Below are positions 1 through 9,390 of a DNA stretch of 64,000 nucleotides, one piece after another. Position numbers and translations under genes: made by a program. The stretch's first letter is position 1. Every line of letters starts with the position of its first letter. The notes under the pieces are model-generated. The model was not told the DNA's origin, searched no databases, and worked only from the letters and a program-made list of their open reading frames with translations. The DNA comes from Mycolicibacterium monacense (lineage in GTDB: Bacteria > Actinomycetota > Actinomycetes > Mycobacteriales > Mycobacteriaceae), in contig NZ_AP022617.1 of NCBI RefSeq assembly GCF_010731575.1, positions 1,922,001-1,986,000 of the forward strand. The letters run 5' to 3'.

Positions 1-22
1 GTCCTCCGCACCGAGGTGAAAC

Positions 23-36
23 TGAAACAGGTTCTA
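23..36. promoter_or_regulatory. KstR-type operator
   Basis: The 14 bases TGAAACAGGTTCTA match the mycobacterial KstR palindrome TnnAACnnGTTnnA at every fixed position. The site lies just upstream of a steroid-type short-chain dehydrogenase, which fits the cholesterol/steroid catabolic regulon that KstR represses. The motif match is direct; that KstR binds here is inference. Confidence 0.65.
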
Positions 37-49
37 GTTCGGGACAGCC

Positions 50-55
50 TAGGGT
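50..55 (+). promoter_or_regulatory. Candidate -10 box (TAGGGT)
   Basis: TAGGGT lies 13 bases before the ATG of the downstream dehydrogenase. There is no Shine-Dalgarno sequence before that ATG. A start site about 7 bases after this box would give a leaderless or nearly leaderless mRNA, which is common in mycobacteria. The KstR-type palindrome lies where it would cover the upstream promoter. Confidence 0.4.
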
Positions 56-68
56 AGCCTGGCCCGTC

Positions 69-806
69 ATGGGACGGGTAGACGGAAAAGTTGCACTGAT
101 CAGCGGTGGAGCCCGGGGTATGGGCGCCGAACACGCACGTGCCCTGGTGGCCGAGGGCGCCAAGGTGGTGATCGGCGACATCCTCGACGACGAGGGCAAG
201 GCACTGGCGGACGAACTCGGTGACGCGGCGCGGTACGTCACCCTCGACGTCACGCAGGCCGATCAGTGGGAGGCCGCCGTGGCGACCGCGGTCAACGACT
301 TCGGCCTGCTCAACGTCCTGGTGAACAACGCGGGCATCGTCGCGCTCGGTCAGATCGGCAAATTCGACATGACCAAGTTCCAGAAGGTCATCGACGTCAA
401 CCTCACCGGCACGTTCCTGGGCATGCAGGCCAGCGTCGAGGCGATGAAGGCCGCCGGCGGCGGATCGATCATCAACGTCTCCTCGATCGAGGGGATGCGC
501 GGGGCCGTGATGGTGCACCCGTACGTGGCCTCGAAGTGGGCGGTGCGGGGCCTGACCAAATCGGCGGCGCTGGAACTGGGCCCGCATCAGATCCGGGTGA
601 ACTCGATCCATCCCGGCTTCATCCGCACCCCGATGACCAAACACTTCCCCGACAACATGCTGACCATTCCGCTCGGCCGGCCGGGGCAGTCCGACGAGGT
701 CGCCACCTTCGTGGTGTTCCTGGCCAGCGACGAATCCCGTTACGCGACCGGGGCCGAGTTCGTCATGGACGGCGGCCTGGTCAACGACGTTCCGCACAAG
801 ATCTGA
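69..806 (+). CDS. SDR family dehydrogenase, FabG3/3alpha(20beta)-hydroxysteroid dehydrogenase-like
   Basis: A 245-residue classical short-chain dehydrogenase. The Rossmann glycine motif GGARGMG is at residues 13-19, NNAG at 86-89, catalytic Ser at 139 and YxxxK at 152-156. The sequence closely resembles mycobacterial FabG3 (Rv2002), an NADH-dependent 3alpha/20beta-hydroxysteroid dehydrogenase, although the C-terminal tail is shorter. The KstR-type operator upstream supports a role in steroid metabolism. It probably reduces or oxidises a steroid hydroxyl/ketone in the cytoplasm. The exact substrate cannot be read from sequence, and a generic 3-oxoacyl reductase remains possible. Confidence 0.85.
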   Translation: MGRVDGKVALISGGARGMGAEHARALVAEGAKVVIGDILDDEGKALADELGDAARYVTLDVTQADQWEAAVATAVNDFGLLNVLVNNAGIVALGQIGKFDMTKFQKVIDVNLTGTFLGMQASVEAMKAAGGGSIINVSSIEGMRGAVMVHPYVASKWAVRGLTKSAALELGPHQIRVNSIHPGFIRTPMTKHFPDNMLTIPLGRPGQSDEVATFVVFLASDESRYATGAEFVMDGGLVNDVPHKI

Positions 807-851
807 GGCCCGCCGCGATTGTGGCGCTCATGAGGCGGCAATCACGACAAC

Positions 852-1574
852 GTGAACCACCGCGTGGGCGCCCCGCTCGGCGACGTCGCGCGCTCGCTGA
901 ACGCACTGGGGGCGTGCCTGGTCGCGCCGGCGGAGCTGAACCGCGCTCTCGGCACGACACCCGAGGTGTGGAACACCTTCGGCCGTCACTGGGATGACCT
1001 GCGGCCCGACCACTACGCCGCCGAGCTGGGCACCCGGCGGCTGCGCCGCTACGGGCACTTCTGCTTCCGGACCGCCGACGGCGTCCTCGAACGGCTGCCC
1101 CACGGTGTGTTCGTCCAGCCCGAACAGTCGAACCACCTCTACGTCGACCGCGACCGGTTGTTCGAACCGCTCACCGAATCCTTCGCCGCCGACCAGGTGC
1201 TGCACGCGGTGATGGGGCTTCTCGGCGGGGTGGCACAGGCTCTCGACGACCCACCCCGGTGGCATGTCAAGGTGACGCCGTTCCGGGTGGTCGCCGGCGC
1301 CGACGTCCACGGCGACCCGACGCCGGAGGGGCTGCACCGCGACGGCGTGACGCTGGTGTCGTCGCTGATGATCAACCGGCGCAACGCCACCGGCGGGGAG
1401 AGCTCGGTCTTCGACACGGCGGGCAACCCGGTGCTCACGGCGACCCTGACCGAGCCGGGCACGCTGCTGGTCGGCGACGACCGCCGGACCCTGCACCGGG
1501 TGACCCCGATCCACCCCGACGACCCCGGGCTGCCTGCACACCGCGACGTGCTGGTGGTGACCTTTGCGTCCTGA
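852..1574 (+). CDS. 2-oxoglutarate/Fe(II) dioxygenase family protein (PF10014-like)
   Basis: This 240-residue protein has the compact non-heme iron layout of the 2OG-Fe dioxygenase family that includes bacterial amino-acid hydroxylases. Likely metal ligands are H162 and D164 (in GLHRDGV) and H215 (in TLHRV). R231 in HRDVLVVTF is the likely 2-oxoglutarate anchor. The start is GTG with weak ribosome-binding context, 45 bases after the SDR stop. Family members oxidise free amino acids or related small molecules; no substrate is assigned here. It is the first of two unrelated small 2OG-type oxygenases in this window. Confidence 0.75.
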   Translation: MNHRVGAPLGDVARSLNALGACLVAPAELNRALGTTPEVWNTFGRHWDDLRPDHYAAELGTRRLRRYGHFCFRTADGVLERLPHGVFVQPEQSNHLYVDRDRLFEPLTESFAADQVLHAVMGLLGGVAQALDDPPRWHVKVTPFRVVAGADVHGDPTPEGLHRDGVTLVSSLMINRRNATGGESSVFDTAGNPVLTATLTEPGTLLVGDDRRTLHRVTPIHPDDPGLPAHRDVLVVTFAS

Positions 1575-1647
1575 CCGGTCCCGTAGGCTCGTCGGGTCAA
1601 CGCGTACGTGTATCAGCGGACCGCCTACCAGGGACAAGGAGCGAGCC

Positions 1648-1872
1648 ATGACCTCAGTCGATGAGCGCCGCGAGCTGCAGCAGCTCGCCGAACAGGCCGG
1701 ATGGCGGCGCAACGATCTCGGTCGGACCGACCTGTACCTGCGGGGCGACACCCGGGTGCGGGTGATCTGGCGGGGCACCGACGCCATCAGCGGCGCCACC
1801 CTGATGCAGGACGACGTGATGATGACCTATACGCGTGAGCTGCCGACCGTCAACAGCTGGTTGAAGCGCTGA
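1648..1872 (+). CDS. Small hypothetical protein
   Basis: A 74-residue protein starting at ATG 1648 behind GGACAAGGAG. The same frame is open further upstream, but only this ATG has good Shine-Dalgarno spacing. It is soluble and charged (MTSVDERRELQQLAEQAGW at the N-terminus), with no membrane segment or recognised motif. Its 3' end overlaps the convergent metallo-hydrolase gene by 23 bases. I do not recognise the family. Confidence 0.65.
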   Translation: MTSVDERRELQQLAEQAGWRRNDLGRTDLYLRGDTRVRVIWRGTDAISGATLMQDDVMMTYTRELPTVNSWLKR

Positions 1873-2521
1873 CCGACGGCACGCTCGCGAGCGCCTGAGC
1901 CACGATCGTCGACCATGACTCACGGTCGACCGCCTGCACGGCGTCCGGTCCGCCGAAGGCGCTCGCGATCACCAGGTCGGGTTCGAGCGTGCCGAGCAGC
2001 GCGACACTGGACCGCAACGCCTCGGCGTCACCGCGACCGGGCGGCAGGAACGTCGACCACGTGCCCTTCTCGGTGGGGAAGACCGTGTCACCGGTGAACA
2101 GGTAGGTCGCGCCGGCGGCGCCGCGGACCAGGTAGCAGACGCTGCCGGGGGAATGCCCGGGGGTGGGGATCACTTCGACGCCGTTGGCGTCGATACCGCG
2201 GGCGGACAGTTCGACATCAATGGTCGCGTGCCGGGCAATGGCGGGCGCCTCGGCCGCGTGCGCGTGCAGACGGGATCCGAACCGTTGCGCGATCTCGCCC
2301 AGCATCGGACCGGCCTCGTCGAGATGCGACAGGTACTGATCGGTCACGCCGCCGAGGTCGGCGATGGCGTCGAAGTCGGAATCGGTTGCGGTGCTGTAGA
2401 ACAGCACATTGCCGGTCGGCCCGCCGGTCCACAGGTAGGCGTGCGTGGTCAGGCCGGGAAACGGTGAGTCGGTTCGGGTCTGGAACAGATCGGGTCGTAT
2501 CCGGGTGAGTGTGGTGGTCAT
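1850..2521 (-). CDS. MBL-fold metallo-hydrolase, atypical metal site
   Basis: A 223-residue metallo-beta-lactamase-fold protein. PTPGHSPGS (H123) and FTGDTVF (D145) are clear members of the fold's metal-binding set. The first motif is LSHLDEAG around residue 66 instead of the usual HxHxDH, and no clear C-terminal metal His is seen. Metal content and chemistry may therefore differ from glyoxalase II-type enzymes. Start is ATG at 2521. It is divergent from cinA and overlaps the small hypothetical gene convergently. Confidence 0.75.
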   Translation of the reverse strand: MTTTLTRIRPDLFQTRTDSPFPGLTTHAYLWTGGPTGNVLFYSTATDSDFDAIADLGGVTDQYLSHLDEAGPMLGEIAQRFGSRLHAHAAEAPAIARHATIDVELSARGIDANGVEVIPTPGHSPGSVCYLVRGAAGATYLFTGDTVFPTEKGTWSTFLPPGRGDAEALRSSVALLGTLEPDLVIASAFGGPDAVQAVDRESWSTIVAQALASVPSVSASTSC

Positions 2522-2591
2522 GGAAGTAAGTTTCCGACCTCAACCAAAGTTCAGGTCAAGGCCCGAAAAGTCACCGCGTAGGTTTGACGCC

Positions 2592-3857
2592 GTGAGCGCA
2601 CGCGCAGGCATCATCGTCACCGGAACCGAGGTGCTGACCGGCCGGGTCCAGGACCGCAACGGCCCGTGGATCGCCGACCGGCTCCTGGAACTGGGCGTCG
2701 AGTTGGCCCACATCACGATCTGCGGTGACCGCCCGGCGGACATCGAGGCGCAGCTGCGCTTCCTCGCCGCCGAAGGCGTCGACCTCATCGTCACGAGCGG
2801 GGGGCTCGGACCCACCGCCGACGATCTCACCGTGGCCACGGTCGCCCGGTTCTGCGGTCGTGAGTTGATCCTCGACACCGAACTCGAGCAGCGGATCGCC
2901 GACATCCTGCGCCGGCTGATGGGCCGCCGCACCGACGTCGACTTCGACGCGCTGCGGGCGGCCAACCGCAAACAGGCCATGGTCCCCGACGGTGCGACCG
3001 TGCTCGAGCCGGTCGGTACCGCGCCCGGCGTGGTCGTTCCCGGTTCGCCCACCGTGCTGGTGCTGCCCGGGCCGCCGCGCGAGCTGCAACCGATGTGGCG
3101 CACCGCCGTGCAGACCGAGGCCCTCCGGTCGGCCATCGCCGGGCGCACCGAGTACCGGCAGGACATGGTCCGCATGTTCGGGCTGCCCGAATCGGGGCTG
3201 GCCGAGACGCTGCGTGACGCCGAGCGGGACCTCGCCGGATTCGACCGCCTGGAGATCACCACCTGCCTGCGGCGCGGTGAGCTCGAGATCGTCACCCGCT
3301 ACGAACCCGACGCCGAACCGGTGTACCGCAACCTGCTCACGCTGCTGCGGGACCGGCACGGCTCGGCGATCTTCTCCGAGGACGGTTCACTCGTCGACGA
3401 TCAGGTCGCCGCGCTGCTCGCGGGGCACACCATCGCCACCGCCGAATCCTGCACCGGCGGAATGCTTTCCGCGCGGCTGACCGAGCGCGCCGGATCGTCG
3501 GCATATGTGGCCGGCGCGGCGGTGTGCTACGCCGACGCCGCGAAGGTGGAACTGCTCGGAGTACCCGCGGACCTGATCGCCGACCACGGCGCGGTGTCCG
3601 AGCCGGTGGCCGAAGCCATGGCCGACGGTGCCCTGCGCCGCTTCGGCGCCGACGTCGCCGTCGCGATCACCGGGATCGCCGGGCCCGGCGGCGGAACCGA
3701 GCTCAAACCCGTCGGCACGGTGTGCTTCTGCGTGCGCCGCGCCGACGGCCGCGTGGTGACCCGCACCGTCCGGCTCCCCGGCGACCGCAGCGATGTGCGG
3801 GAGCGGTCGACCACCGTCGCCATGCATCTGCTGCGGCGCGCGCTGCAGGACGGGTGA
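2592..3857 (+). CDS. cinA: CinA family protein (competence/damage-inducible; NMN deamidase-type)
   Basis: This 421-residue protein has the two CinA domains. The N-terminal MoCF/COG1058 domain carries [11 protein letters not shown] and PGPPREL. The C-terminal nicotinamide-nucleotide deamidase-type domain carries AESCTGG and GIAGPGGG. The family cleaves ADP-ribose/NAD-related metabolites and deamidates NMN. I chose GTG at 2592 because the conserved N-terminus ([15 protein letters not shown]) begins right after it; the open frame upstream lies opposite the MBL gene's 5' end. Mycobacterial CinA has been linked to drug tolerance. Confidence 0.9.
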   Translation: MSARAGIIVTGTEVLTGRVQDRNGPWIADRLLELGVELAHITICGDRPADIEAQLRFLAAEGVDLIVTSGGLGPTADDLTVATVARFCGRELILDTELEQRIADILRRLMGRRTDVDFDALRAANRKQAMVPDGATVLEPVGTAPGVVVPGSPTVLVLPGPPRELQPMWRTAVQTEALRSAIAGRTEYRQDMVRMFGLPESGLAETLRDAERDLAGFDRLEITTCLRRGELEIVTRYEPDAEPVYRNLLTLLRDRHGSAIFSEDGSLVDDQVAALLAGHTIATAESCTGGMLSARLTERAGSSAYVAGAAVCYADAAKVELLGVPADLIADHGAVSEPVAEAMADGALRRFGADVAVAITGIAGPGGGTELKPVGTVCFCVRRADGRVVTRTVRLPGDRSDVRERSTTVAMHLLRRALQDG

Positions 3858-3861
3858 GCGC

Positions 3862-4776
3862 TCAGGTGCGGTCGGCGCGGTCCCACAGTTCGAGCATCGA
3901 CCCCAGGATGGCCTGAGCCTGCCCCAGTCCGCCGAGATGGCTCTCACCCGGCAGGTGGTAGAGGTGCGCGTCGGGCAGTCGCGCCACACAGTGCTGACCG
4001 TGGGCGAACGGGATGATGTGGTCGACGTCCCCGTGCCACCAGCGCACCGTCACCTTCACCTCTTCGAGGCGGAAACCCCAGTCGCGGGCGAAGACCACCA
4101 CGTCGGCGAACGGTGCGGAGAGTTGTTTGCGGCTGCCGTTGAGCAGGTCGTCGAGGAACATGGCGCGGAACTCCGGCCGCACCAGCATCCGGCGGTCGGG
4201 CGCGGGTGACACCGCCGCATACAGATAGAGAGCCGGGTCGGCGACGGGGCGCACGAACCGGATGAGCGTGCCGGCCGCCAGCCGGATCGGGCCGCCGGCG
4301 ATCTCGAGGAACGGGGCGACGCGGGTGCCGAGCGTCATCAACCCGCCCCCGATCGCATCCGGGCCGACGGTGGGGGCCACCCCGCCGAGCACACCGGTGC
4401 CCACCACCCGCTCGGGCATCCTGGCCGCGCAGGCGAGCGCATAGGGGCCGCCGCCGGAGAGCCCCACCACCGCCATCCGGTCGATGCCCAGGGTGTCGGC
4501 GATCACCGCGAGGTCGTCGGCGAAGGCCAGCACGTTCTCGTACTGGTGCGGCGTCGACGAGCCGATGCCGGGACGGTCGATGCCGATCAGCCGGATTCTC
4601 TGCTCCTCGGCGAACGCGCGCGCCTCGGCCGGGATCTGCCGACGCGCCCCGGGCGTCCCGTGCAGCCAGAACACCGCCCGCCCCTGCGGGTGGCCGAACT
4701 CCGCGAAGCCGATCTGCCGATCGGCGGTGACCGCGATATTGCCTTCGAGCTTCGGGCGGGCGATGGGCGGCGTCAT
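3862..4776 (-). CDS. Alpha/beta hydrolase
   Basis: A 304-residue alpha/beta hydrolase. The oxyanion HGTPG is at about 39-43, the nucleophile elbow GLSGGG has S107, and a late acid (GDVDHIIP) and catalytic His (GESHLGGL, near 281) complete the triad. The architecture resembles proline iminopeptidase/epoxide-hydrolase relatives, but the substrate is unknown. It is convergent with cinA, with only four bases between the stops. The ATG at 4776 precedes the conserved strand. Confidence 0.85.
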   Translation of the reverse strand: MTPPIARPKLEGNIAVTADRQIGFAEFGHPQGRAVFWLHGTPGARRQIPAEARAFAEEQRIRLIGIDRPGIGSSTPHQYENVLAFADDLAVIADTLGIDRMAVVGLSGGGPYALACAARMPERVVGTGVLGGVAPTVGPDAIGGGLMTLGTRVAPFLEIAGGPIRLAAGTLIRFVRPVADPALYLYAAVSPAPDRRMLVRPEFRAMFLDDLLNGSRKQLSAPFADVVVFARDWGFRLEEVKVTVRWWHGDVDHIIPFAHGQHCVARLPDAHLYHLPGESHLGGLGQAQAILGSMLELWDRADRT

Positions 4777-4823
4777 GCCCAGCAGTGTCGCATGTCACCG
4801 ATGGCGGACCGGACGGCTCCCGA

Positions 4824-6293
4824 TCACGGCGCGACCCACCCGGCCGGGCGGCGGTCCGCCCACGGCGCGGCCACCTCCAGTTGCGCCGCGAGTTGCAGCA
4901 GCACGGTCTCCTCCGGCGCCATCAGCTGGACCCCGATCGGCAGGCCGGTCGAGGTGGTGCCCAGCGGCAGTGAGATCGCCGCCCAACCGGTGACGTTGGC
5001 CAGCGACGTCCACCCGGTCGTCGCGAACTCGACGTCGAAGAACGCCCGGGTGGTGCCGCGGGGCTGGTCGAGCAGGGCGTACGGGGGTGGGGGAGTCAGC
5101 AGGGTCGGCGCCAACAGCACGTCGTGGCCGGCCATCCCAGTGACGAACCGGCGGGTCTCAGCGTGCACGGTTTCGATCGCCCCGGCGTACTGCACCCCGG
5201 TCGTCGTGAACCCCTCACGCACCATCACCCAGGTGCTGGCCTCGAATTCGTCGTCGGCGGGCGGGCGGCCGAGGTGTGCGGAGGCCAGTTCGTGCAGTTG
5301 GGCGTTGCTGACGTTGTGCAGCACGGCGATCGCGTCGGCGACGGCGTCGGCGTTCACCGCGGTGGCGGCGGGTTCGACCCGGTGGCCGAGGTCGGCCAGC
5401 AGGCGGGCGGTGGCCTCGACCGCCGCGACGATCTCGGGGTCGGTGGCGGGGCCGGGGAACGGTGAACCGGTCGACAACGCGATGCGCTGCGGAGCCGGTG
5501 GCTGGGCGAGTGCCTGCAGGAACGGCATCGCGGGCGGTGCCGCGTTGTACGGGTCGCCGGGGTCGGACCCGGTGACGGCGTCGAGAAGGGCCGCGCTGTC
5601 ACGCACCGTCCGCGTCAGCGCATGCTCGACGGCAAGACCCTCGAGCAGGTGGCCGGCCGGTGCGAACGACGTGCGGGCCCGGCGCGGTTTGAGCCCGACC
5701 AGGCCGCAGCACGATGCGGGCACCCGGATCGACCCGGTGCCGTCACCGCCCGACGCGGCGGGCACCACACCGGCGGCCACCGCGGCGGCCGAGCCACCGC
5801 TGGACCCGCCCGGCGTCACGTCCGGCGACCACGGATTGACCGTCGGACCGAACAGCGACGGTTCGGTCGTGCAGTGGTTGCCCCACTCCGGGGTGTTGGT
5901 CTTGCCGAACACGACCAGGTCGTTGGCCAGATAGCGGTCGACGATCCACGCGTTCTGAGGGGCGATGCGGGTGCGCAGCGCGCGTGACCCCATGGACTCC
6001 GGGGCACCCCCGACAGCCGCGCCGAGATCCTTGAGCAGAAACGGCACGCCCGCGACGGGGCCGGCGTCCCCGCGGCGCAGCCGTCCCGAGGCGTCCAGTG
6101 CGGCCGCCTGCTCACGGCCCCGGTCGAACAGTTCGTGGACGACGGCGTTGAGGCCGCGGGCCGCCGAGAGCCGGATGAGCGCGGCGTCGAGGAGTTCGGT
6201 GGCCGTCAGCTCACCGGAGGCGATGAGCTGCGCCTGTCCGATCGCGTCGACTCCGGCCAAGTCGAAAGCCGAGTTGTTGTCCACAGCATCCAT
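4824..6293 (-). CDS. Amidase signature family protein
   Basis: A 489-residue amidase with the Ser-cisSer-Lys triad: K88 in PFLLKDLGA, cis-Ser S164 in the GGSSGGS loop, and nucleophile S188 in DGTGSIRVP. It hydrolyses an amide or ester, but the substrate cannot be named. I chose ATG 6293 (MDAVDNN...) because conserved sequence begins there. The frame extends 16 codons upstream without recognisable family sequence. It sits between a hydrolase and the aldolase, all on the minus strand, with enough spacing for separate promoters. Confidence 0.85.
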   Translation of the reverse strand: MDAVDNNSAFDLAGVDAIGQAQLIASGELTATELLDAALIRLSAARGLNAVVHELFDRGREQAAALDASGRLRRGDAGPVAGVPFLLKDLGAAVGGAPESMGSRALRTRIAPQNAWIVDRYLANDLVVFGKTNTPEWGNHCTTEPSLFGPTVNPWSPDVTPGGSSGGSAAAVAAGVVPAASGGDGTGSIRVPASCCGLVGLKPRRARTSFAPAGHLLEGLAVEHALTRTVRDSAALLDAVTGSDPGDPYNAAPPAMPFLQALAQPPAPQRIALSTGSPFPGPATDPEIVAAVEATARLLADLGHRVEPAATAVNADAVADAIAVLHNVSNAQLHELASAHLGRPPADDEFEASTWVMVREGFTTTGVQYAGAIETVHAETRRFVTGMAGHDVLLAPTLLTPPPPYALLDQPRGTTRAFFDVEFATTGWTSLANVTGWAAISLPLGTTSTGLPIGVQLMAPEETVLLQLAAQLEVAAPWADRRPAGWVAP

Positions 6294-6353
6294 AGCTCGG
6301 CGATCCTGCAGTGCGCCGGGCCGACTGGCAACCCGACGCACCGCAGGGGACGG

Positions 6354-7247
6354 TCAGCCGGCGATCGACGCCTCGTAGATGCTCTGGATCGCGGCGTCGA
6401 GGGTGGCGTTGAACTCCTCGTCGGACTGCTGGGCCGACAGCCCTTCGGTGAGCGCGCGGCTGAAGCTGGCGATGACACCGGAGTTCTCCGCGAGCTTCTT
6501 GTTGGCGTCGTCGCGTGAGTAGCCACCGGACAGCGCCACCACCCGCAGCACCTTGTCGTGGTCGACGAGGGGCCGGTAGTGGTTGGCCGTCGACGGCAGC
6601 GTGAGCTTGAGCATCACCTGCTGACCGCTCGGGATGGTCTCGAGGTTCTTGGCGATCTCGTCGCGCAGGATGTCCTCGGCCGCGGCCTTGTCGTCGATCG
6701 AGATCGTCACCTCGGGCTCGATGATGGGCACCAGGCCGTGGGAGAGGACCTGCTTGGCCACCTCGAACTGCTGGGCCACGACCGCGGCGATGCCCTTGGC
6801 GTTGGCGCCGCCGATCACCGAACGCTCCTTGGTGCCGAAGATGCCCTTCTCCACACCGCGCTTGAGGAGATCGTCGAGTTGCGGCATCGGCTTCATCAGC
6901 TGCACGTCGTCGGACGCCTCGGCCAGCCCCTTGTCGATCTTGAGGAAGGGCACGACACCCTTGTCCTCCCACAGGAAGGCCGCCGACGGCTTGCCCTCGA
7001 TCTCGCGGTCCATCGTCTGCTCGAACAGGATCGCGCCGAGCACCCGGTCACCGGTGAAGACCGGGGAGGTGATGATGCGCGAGCGCATCTTGTGGATCAG
7101 ATCGAACATCTCGGTCTCGGACGAGTACTCGTTCTCCTCGACGCCGTAGAGCCGCAACGCCTTCGGCGTCGAGCCACCGCTCTGGTCGAGCGCGGCGATG
7201 AAGCCTTTGCCCGCCGCCAACTTGTCCGTTTGCTGCTGGTTCGCCAT
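6354..7247 (-). CDS. Class I fructose-bisphosphate aldolase
   Basis: A 297-residue protein close to the Staphylococcus-type class I (Schiff-base) fructose-1,6-bisphosphate aldolase. Conserved blocks include GFIAALDQSGGSTPKAL, FEQTMDRE, GLVPIIEPEV and LSGGYSRD. K214 in VMLKLTLP is the expected Schiff-base lysine. It cleaves FBP to DHAP and glyceraldehyde-3-phosphate without metal. Mycobacteria also have an essential class II enzyme, so this is probably an accessory or gluconeogenic isozyme. The start ATG 7247 follows AAAGGAG with good spacing. Confidence 0.93.
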   Translation of the reverse strand: MANQQQTDKLAAGKGFIAALDQSGGSTPKALRLYGVEENEYSSETEMFDLIHKMRSRIITSPVFTGDRVLGAILFEQTMDREIEGKPSAAFLWEDKGVVPFLKIDKGLAEASDDVQLMKPMPQLDDLLKRGVEKGIFGTKERSVIGGANAKGIAAVVAQQFEVAKQVLSHGLVPIIEPEVTISIDDKAAAEDILRDEIAKNLETIPSGQQVMLKLTLPSTANHYRPLVDHDKVLRVVALSGGYSRDDANKKLAENSGVIASFSRALTEGLSAQQSDEEFNATLDAAIQSIYEASIAG

Positions 7248-7429
7248 CGGTGCAGTCCACTCCTTTGAAGACGGTTGTCGCTGACGGATTCGTGGTCGGC
7301 CCGCCGTACCGGTTCCCCTGTGAGGATATTCGGCGCTTACGCGCCCGTTCCGGCAGGTGCCGTGCTTGGGTGGGAAGACGCCGGTGCGCACCTGCCGGCG
7401 TCGGGTCACCACGGCCGAAAGGGAGCATC

Positions 7430-7942
7430 ATGCCCGCTCTGACATCGTTCGCCTCGGTCGCCGCCGCAGTGGCGCTGACCGCTGCGCCGCTCGCGTCGGT
7501 CACCGCCGGCGTCGGGCCGGCACCCACTGCCGCCGCGGAGTCCGGCGGCACGTTCCTACCGTTCAGCAGCATCCTGCGGCGGTGCGACTTCTCGACTCGC
7601 CCGTACTACGACTCCGCGGGCAGCGCCAGGGCCACCGCGACCGTGCGTACCGCGGGTTCGCAGGTCACCGCCGATGTGCAGCTGCTGCTCGCGAAGCCGA
7701 ACTCGTACTACGAGGTCCGGCTGGTCCAGGCTCCGAGGGCGTCGTCAGCCGGATGTCACGCCGGTGCGCCCGGCACCGCGGTCGCGGCACTGCACACCGA
7801 CGGGCTGGGCGGGGGTGCGGTCACGTTGTCGAGCCCGATCATGTCCGGTGCGACCGGCTCGTGGCTGGCCATCGATCGCCCGCAACCGCATTCGCAGTTG
7901 CCCGCGGAGTTCTACACCACCGATTACATCGTCGGCATCTGA
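7430..7942 (+). CDS. Secreted hypothetical protein
   Basis: A 170-residue protein starting at ATG 7430 behind AAAGGGAG. Residues 1-36 form a signal peptide with an Ala-rich core and likely AAA-E type cleavage. The mature part has two cysteines (RRCDF and AGCHAG), which could form a disulfide. The rest looks like a small beta-sandwich, but I do not recognise a family. The 3' end overlaps the convergent PLP enzyme gene by 19 bases. Confidence 0.75.
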   Translation: MPALTSFASVAAAVALTAAPLASVTAGVGPAPTAAAESGGTFLPFSSILRRCDFSTRPYYDSAGSARATATVRTAGSQVTADVQLLLAKPNSYYEVRLVQAPRASSAGCHAGAPGTAVAALHTDGLGGGAVTLSSPIMSGATGSWLAIDRPQPHSQLPAEFYTTDYIVGI

Positions 7943-9315
7943 CCGGTCGCGGCCACCGCGGCGATGGCCGCCGCCGAGCGGTCGATGTCGTCGTCGGTGG
8001 TCGCCCAGTTCGACACGCTCACCCGCAGGACATGGGCGCCCTGCCACGTGGTGCCGCCCAGCCAGCAGGTGCCGTCGCGCTGGATGGCGGCCACCGCGGC
8101 GCGGTTGGCCTCGTCACCGCCCGGCAGTGCGACCAGCACCTGGTTGAGCACCACCTCGTTGAGCACGGTGGCGCCGGGGATGGCGCGGAGGTGCTCGGCC
8201 ATCCGGCGGGCCTGGGCGCAGTTGCGCTCGACCATGTCCGCGACGCCGGTTCGCCCCAGTGAGCGGATGGCCGCGTACACCGGCACCGACCGGGCCCGCC
8301 GTGAACTCTCGGGCACGTAGGTGGTGTTGTCGCGCTGCCCGGGATCCGCGACGAGGTAGGGGCCGGCGAGACGCATCGCGGCCCGGTGAGCGTCGGGGTG
8401 CGCGACGATCGCCGCCGCACAGTCATACGGGACGTTGAGCCACTTGTGCGCGTCGACCGCCCACGAGTCGGCGCGTTCGACGGCGTGGGTGAGATGGCGG
8501 GTCCGCGGCGCGGCCGCGGCCCACAACCCGAAGGCGCCGTCGACGTGCAACCACGCGCCGTGCGCCGCGCACGCCTCGGCGATCGGCGCGAACGCGTCGA
8601 ACGCACCGGTGGCCACGTTGCCGGCCTGAGCGCACACGATCGCCGGTCCGGTGCCGTCGTCCAGGGCGTGCCGCAGCGCCTCCGGGTCCATCCGGCCCTC
8701 CCCGTCGGCGGGGATGCGGACGGCGGTGTCCGCGCCCAGACCGAGCAACCGCAGCGCGGTGTGGATCGTGGCGTGGGCCTGCTCCCCGCAGAACACCCGG
8801 AGCGGTGGGGCCCCGATGAGGCCGTCGCGTTCGACATCCCAGCCCGCGGCGGCGAATACCGCCTGCCGCGCCGCCGCCAGACACGTCGTGTTGGCACCCT
8901 GACCGCCGGTGACGAAGCCGACGCTGGCGGTGGCAGGCAGGCCGAGCAGGTCGAGGACCCATCCGGCGGCGATCTCCTCGATCGCCGATCCGGCGGGGGA
9001 CAGGGCGTGGAACGCGGCGCATTGGTCCCACGCCGACACCAGCCAGTCGGCCGCGAGCGCGGCGGGCAGGGCGCCCCCGACGACGAATCCGAAGTGGCGG
9101 GGTCCCGCACTGGCGACTAGGCCCGGTTCGGCGCCGGTGGCCAGCGCCTCGATCACCTCCGCCGGATCGGTCGGGTGTTCGGGCAGCGGACCGCCCAGGC
9201 GGTCGCGGACCTCCGCGGCCGTGGCGGCCGCGCCGACCGGTCGTTCGTCGAGTCCGGCGAGGTACGTCTCGGCGTGCCGGACGGCGGCGTGCAGGCCGGC
9301 GGTGCGATCAGGCAT
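7924..9315 (-). CDS. PLP-dependent group II decarboxylase-like protein
   Basis: A 463-residue fold-type I PLP enzyme of the aromatic-amino-acid/glutamate decarboxylase group. K291 in VDAHKWLNVPYD is the Schiff-base lysine, H181 in GEQAHATIH the ring-stacking residue, and D259 in LHVDGAFG binds the pyridine nitrogen. TGGQGANTT near 137-144 matches the phosphate-binding region. Family members decarboxylate aromatic amino acids, or glutamate, cysteine or aspartate; the substrate here is open. ATG 9315 lies 75 bases from the divergent eis start. Confidence 0.87.
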   Translation of the reverse strand: MPDRTAGLHAAVRHAETYLAGLDERPVGAAATAAEVRDRLGGPLPEHPTDPAEVIEALATGAEPGLVASAGPRHFGFVVGGALPAALAADWLVSAWDQCAAFHALSPAGSAIEEIAAGWVLDLLGLPATASVGFVTGGQGANTTCLAAARQAVFAAAGWDVERDGLIGAPPLRVFCGEQAHATIHTALRLLGLGADTAVRIPADGEGRMDPEALRHALDDGTGPAIVCAQAGNVATGAFDAFAPIAEACAAHGAWLHVDGAFGLWAAAAPRTRHLTHAVERADSWAVDAHKWLNVPYDCAAAIVAHPDAHRAAMRLAGPYLVADPGQRDNTTYVPESSRRARSVPVYAAIRSLGRTGVADMVERNCAQARRMAEHLRAIPGATVLNEVVLNQVLVALPGGDEANRAAVAAIQRDGTCWLGGTTWQGAHVLRVSVSNWATTDDDIDRSAAAIAAVAATGQMPTM

Positions 9316-9390
9316 GCGACCGAGCCTATGACCCGCCGCGGCGCAAAATCAGGTGCGCTTGCCGGTGCGGGTGTGGCAGCGTCGCCACCT

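Noticed and set aside
2445..2591. Longer CinA start
   Set aside because: The extension lies opposite the MBL gene's 5' end and has no CinA similarity; GTG 2592 fits the family N-terminus.
4546..5934. A long plus-strand frame opposite the amidase
   Set aside because: The amidase has full catalytic motifs on the minus strand; the other frame has none.
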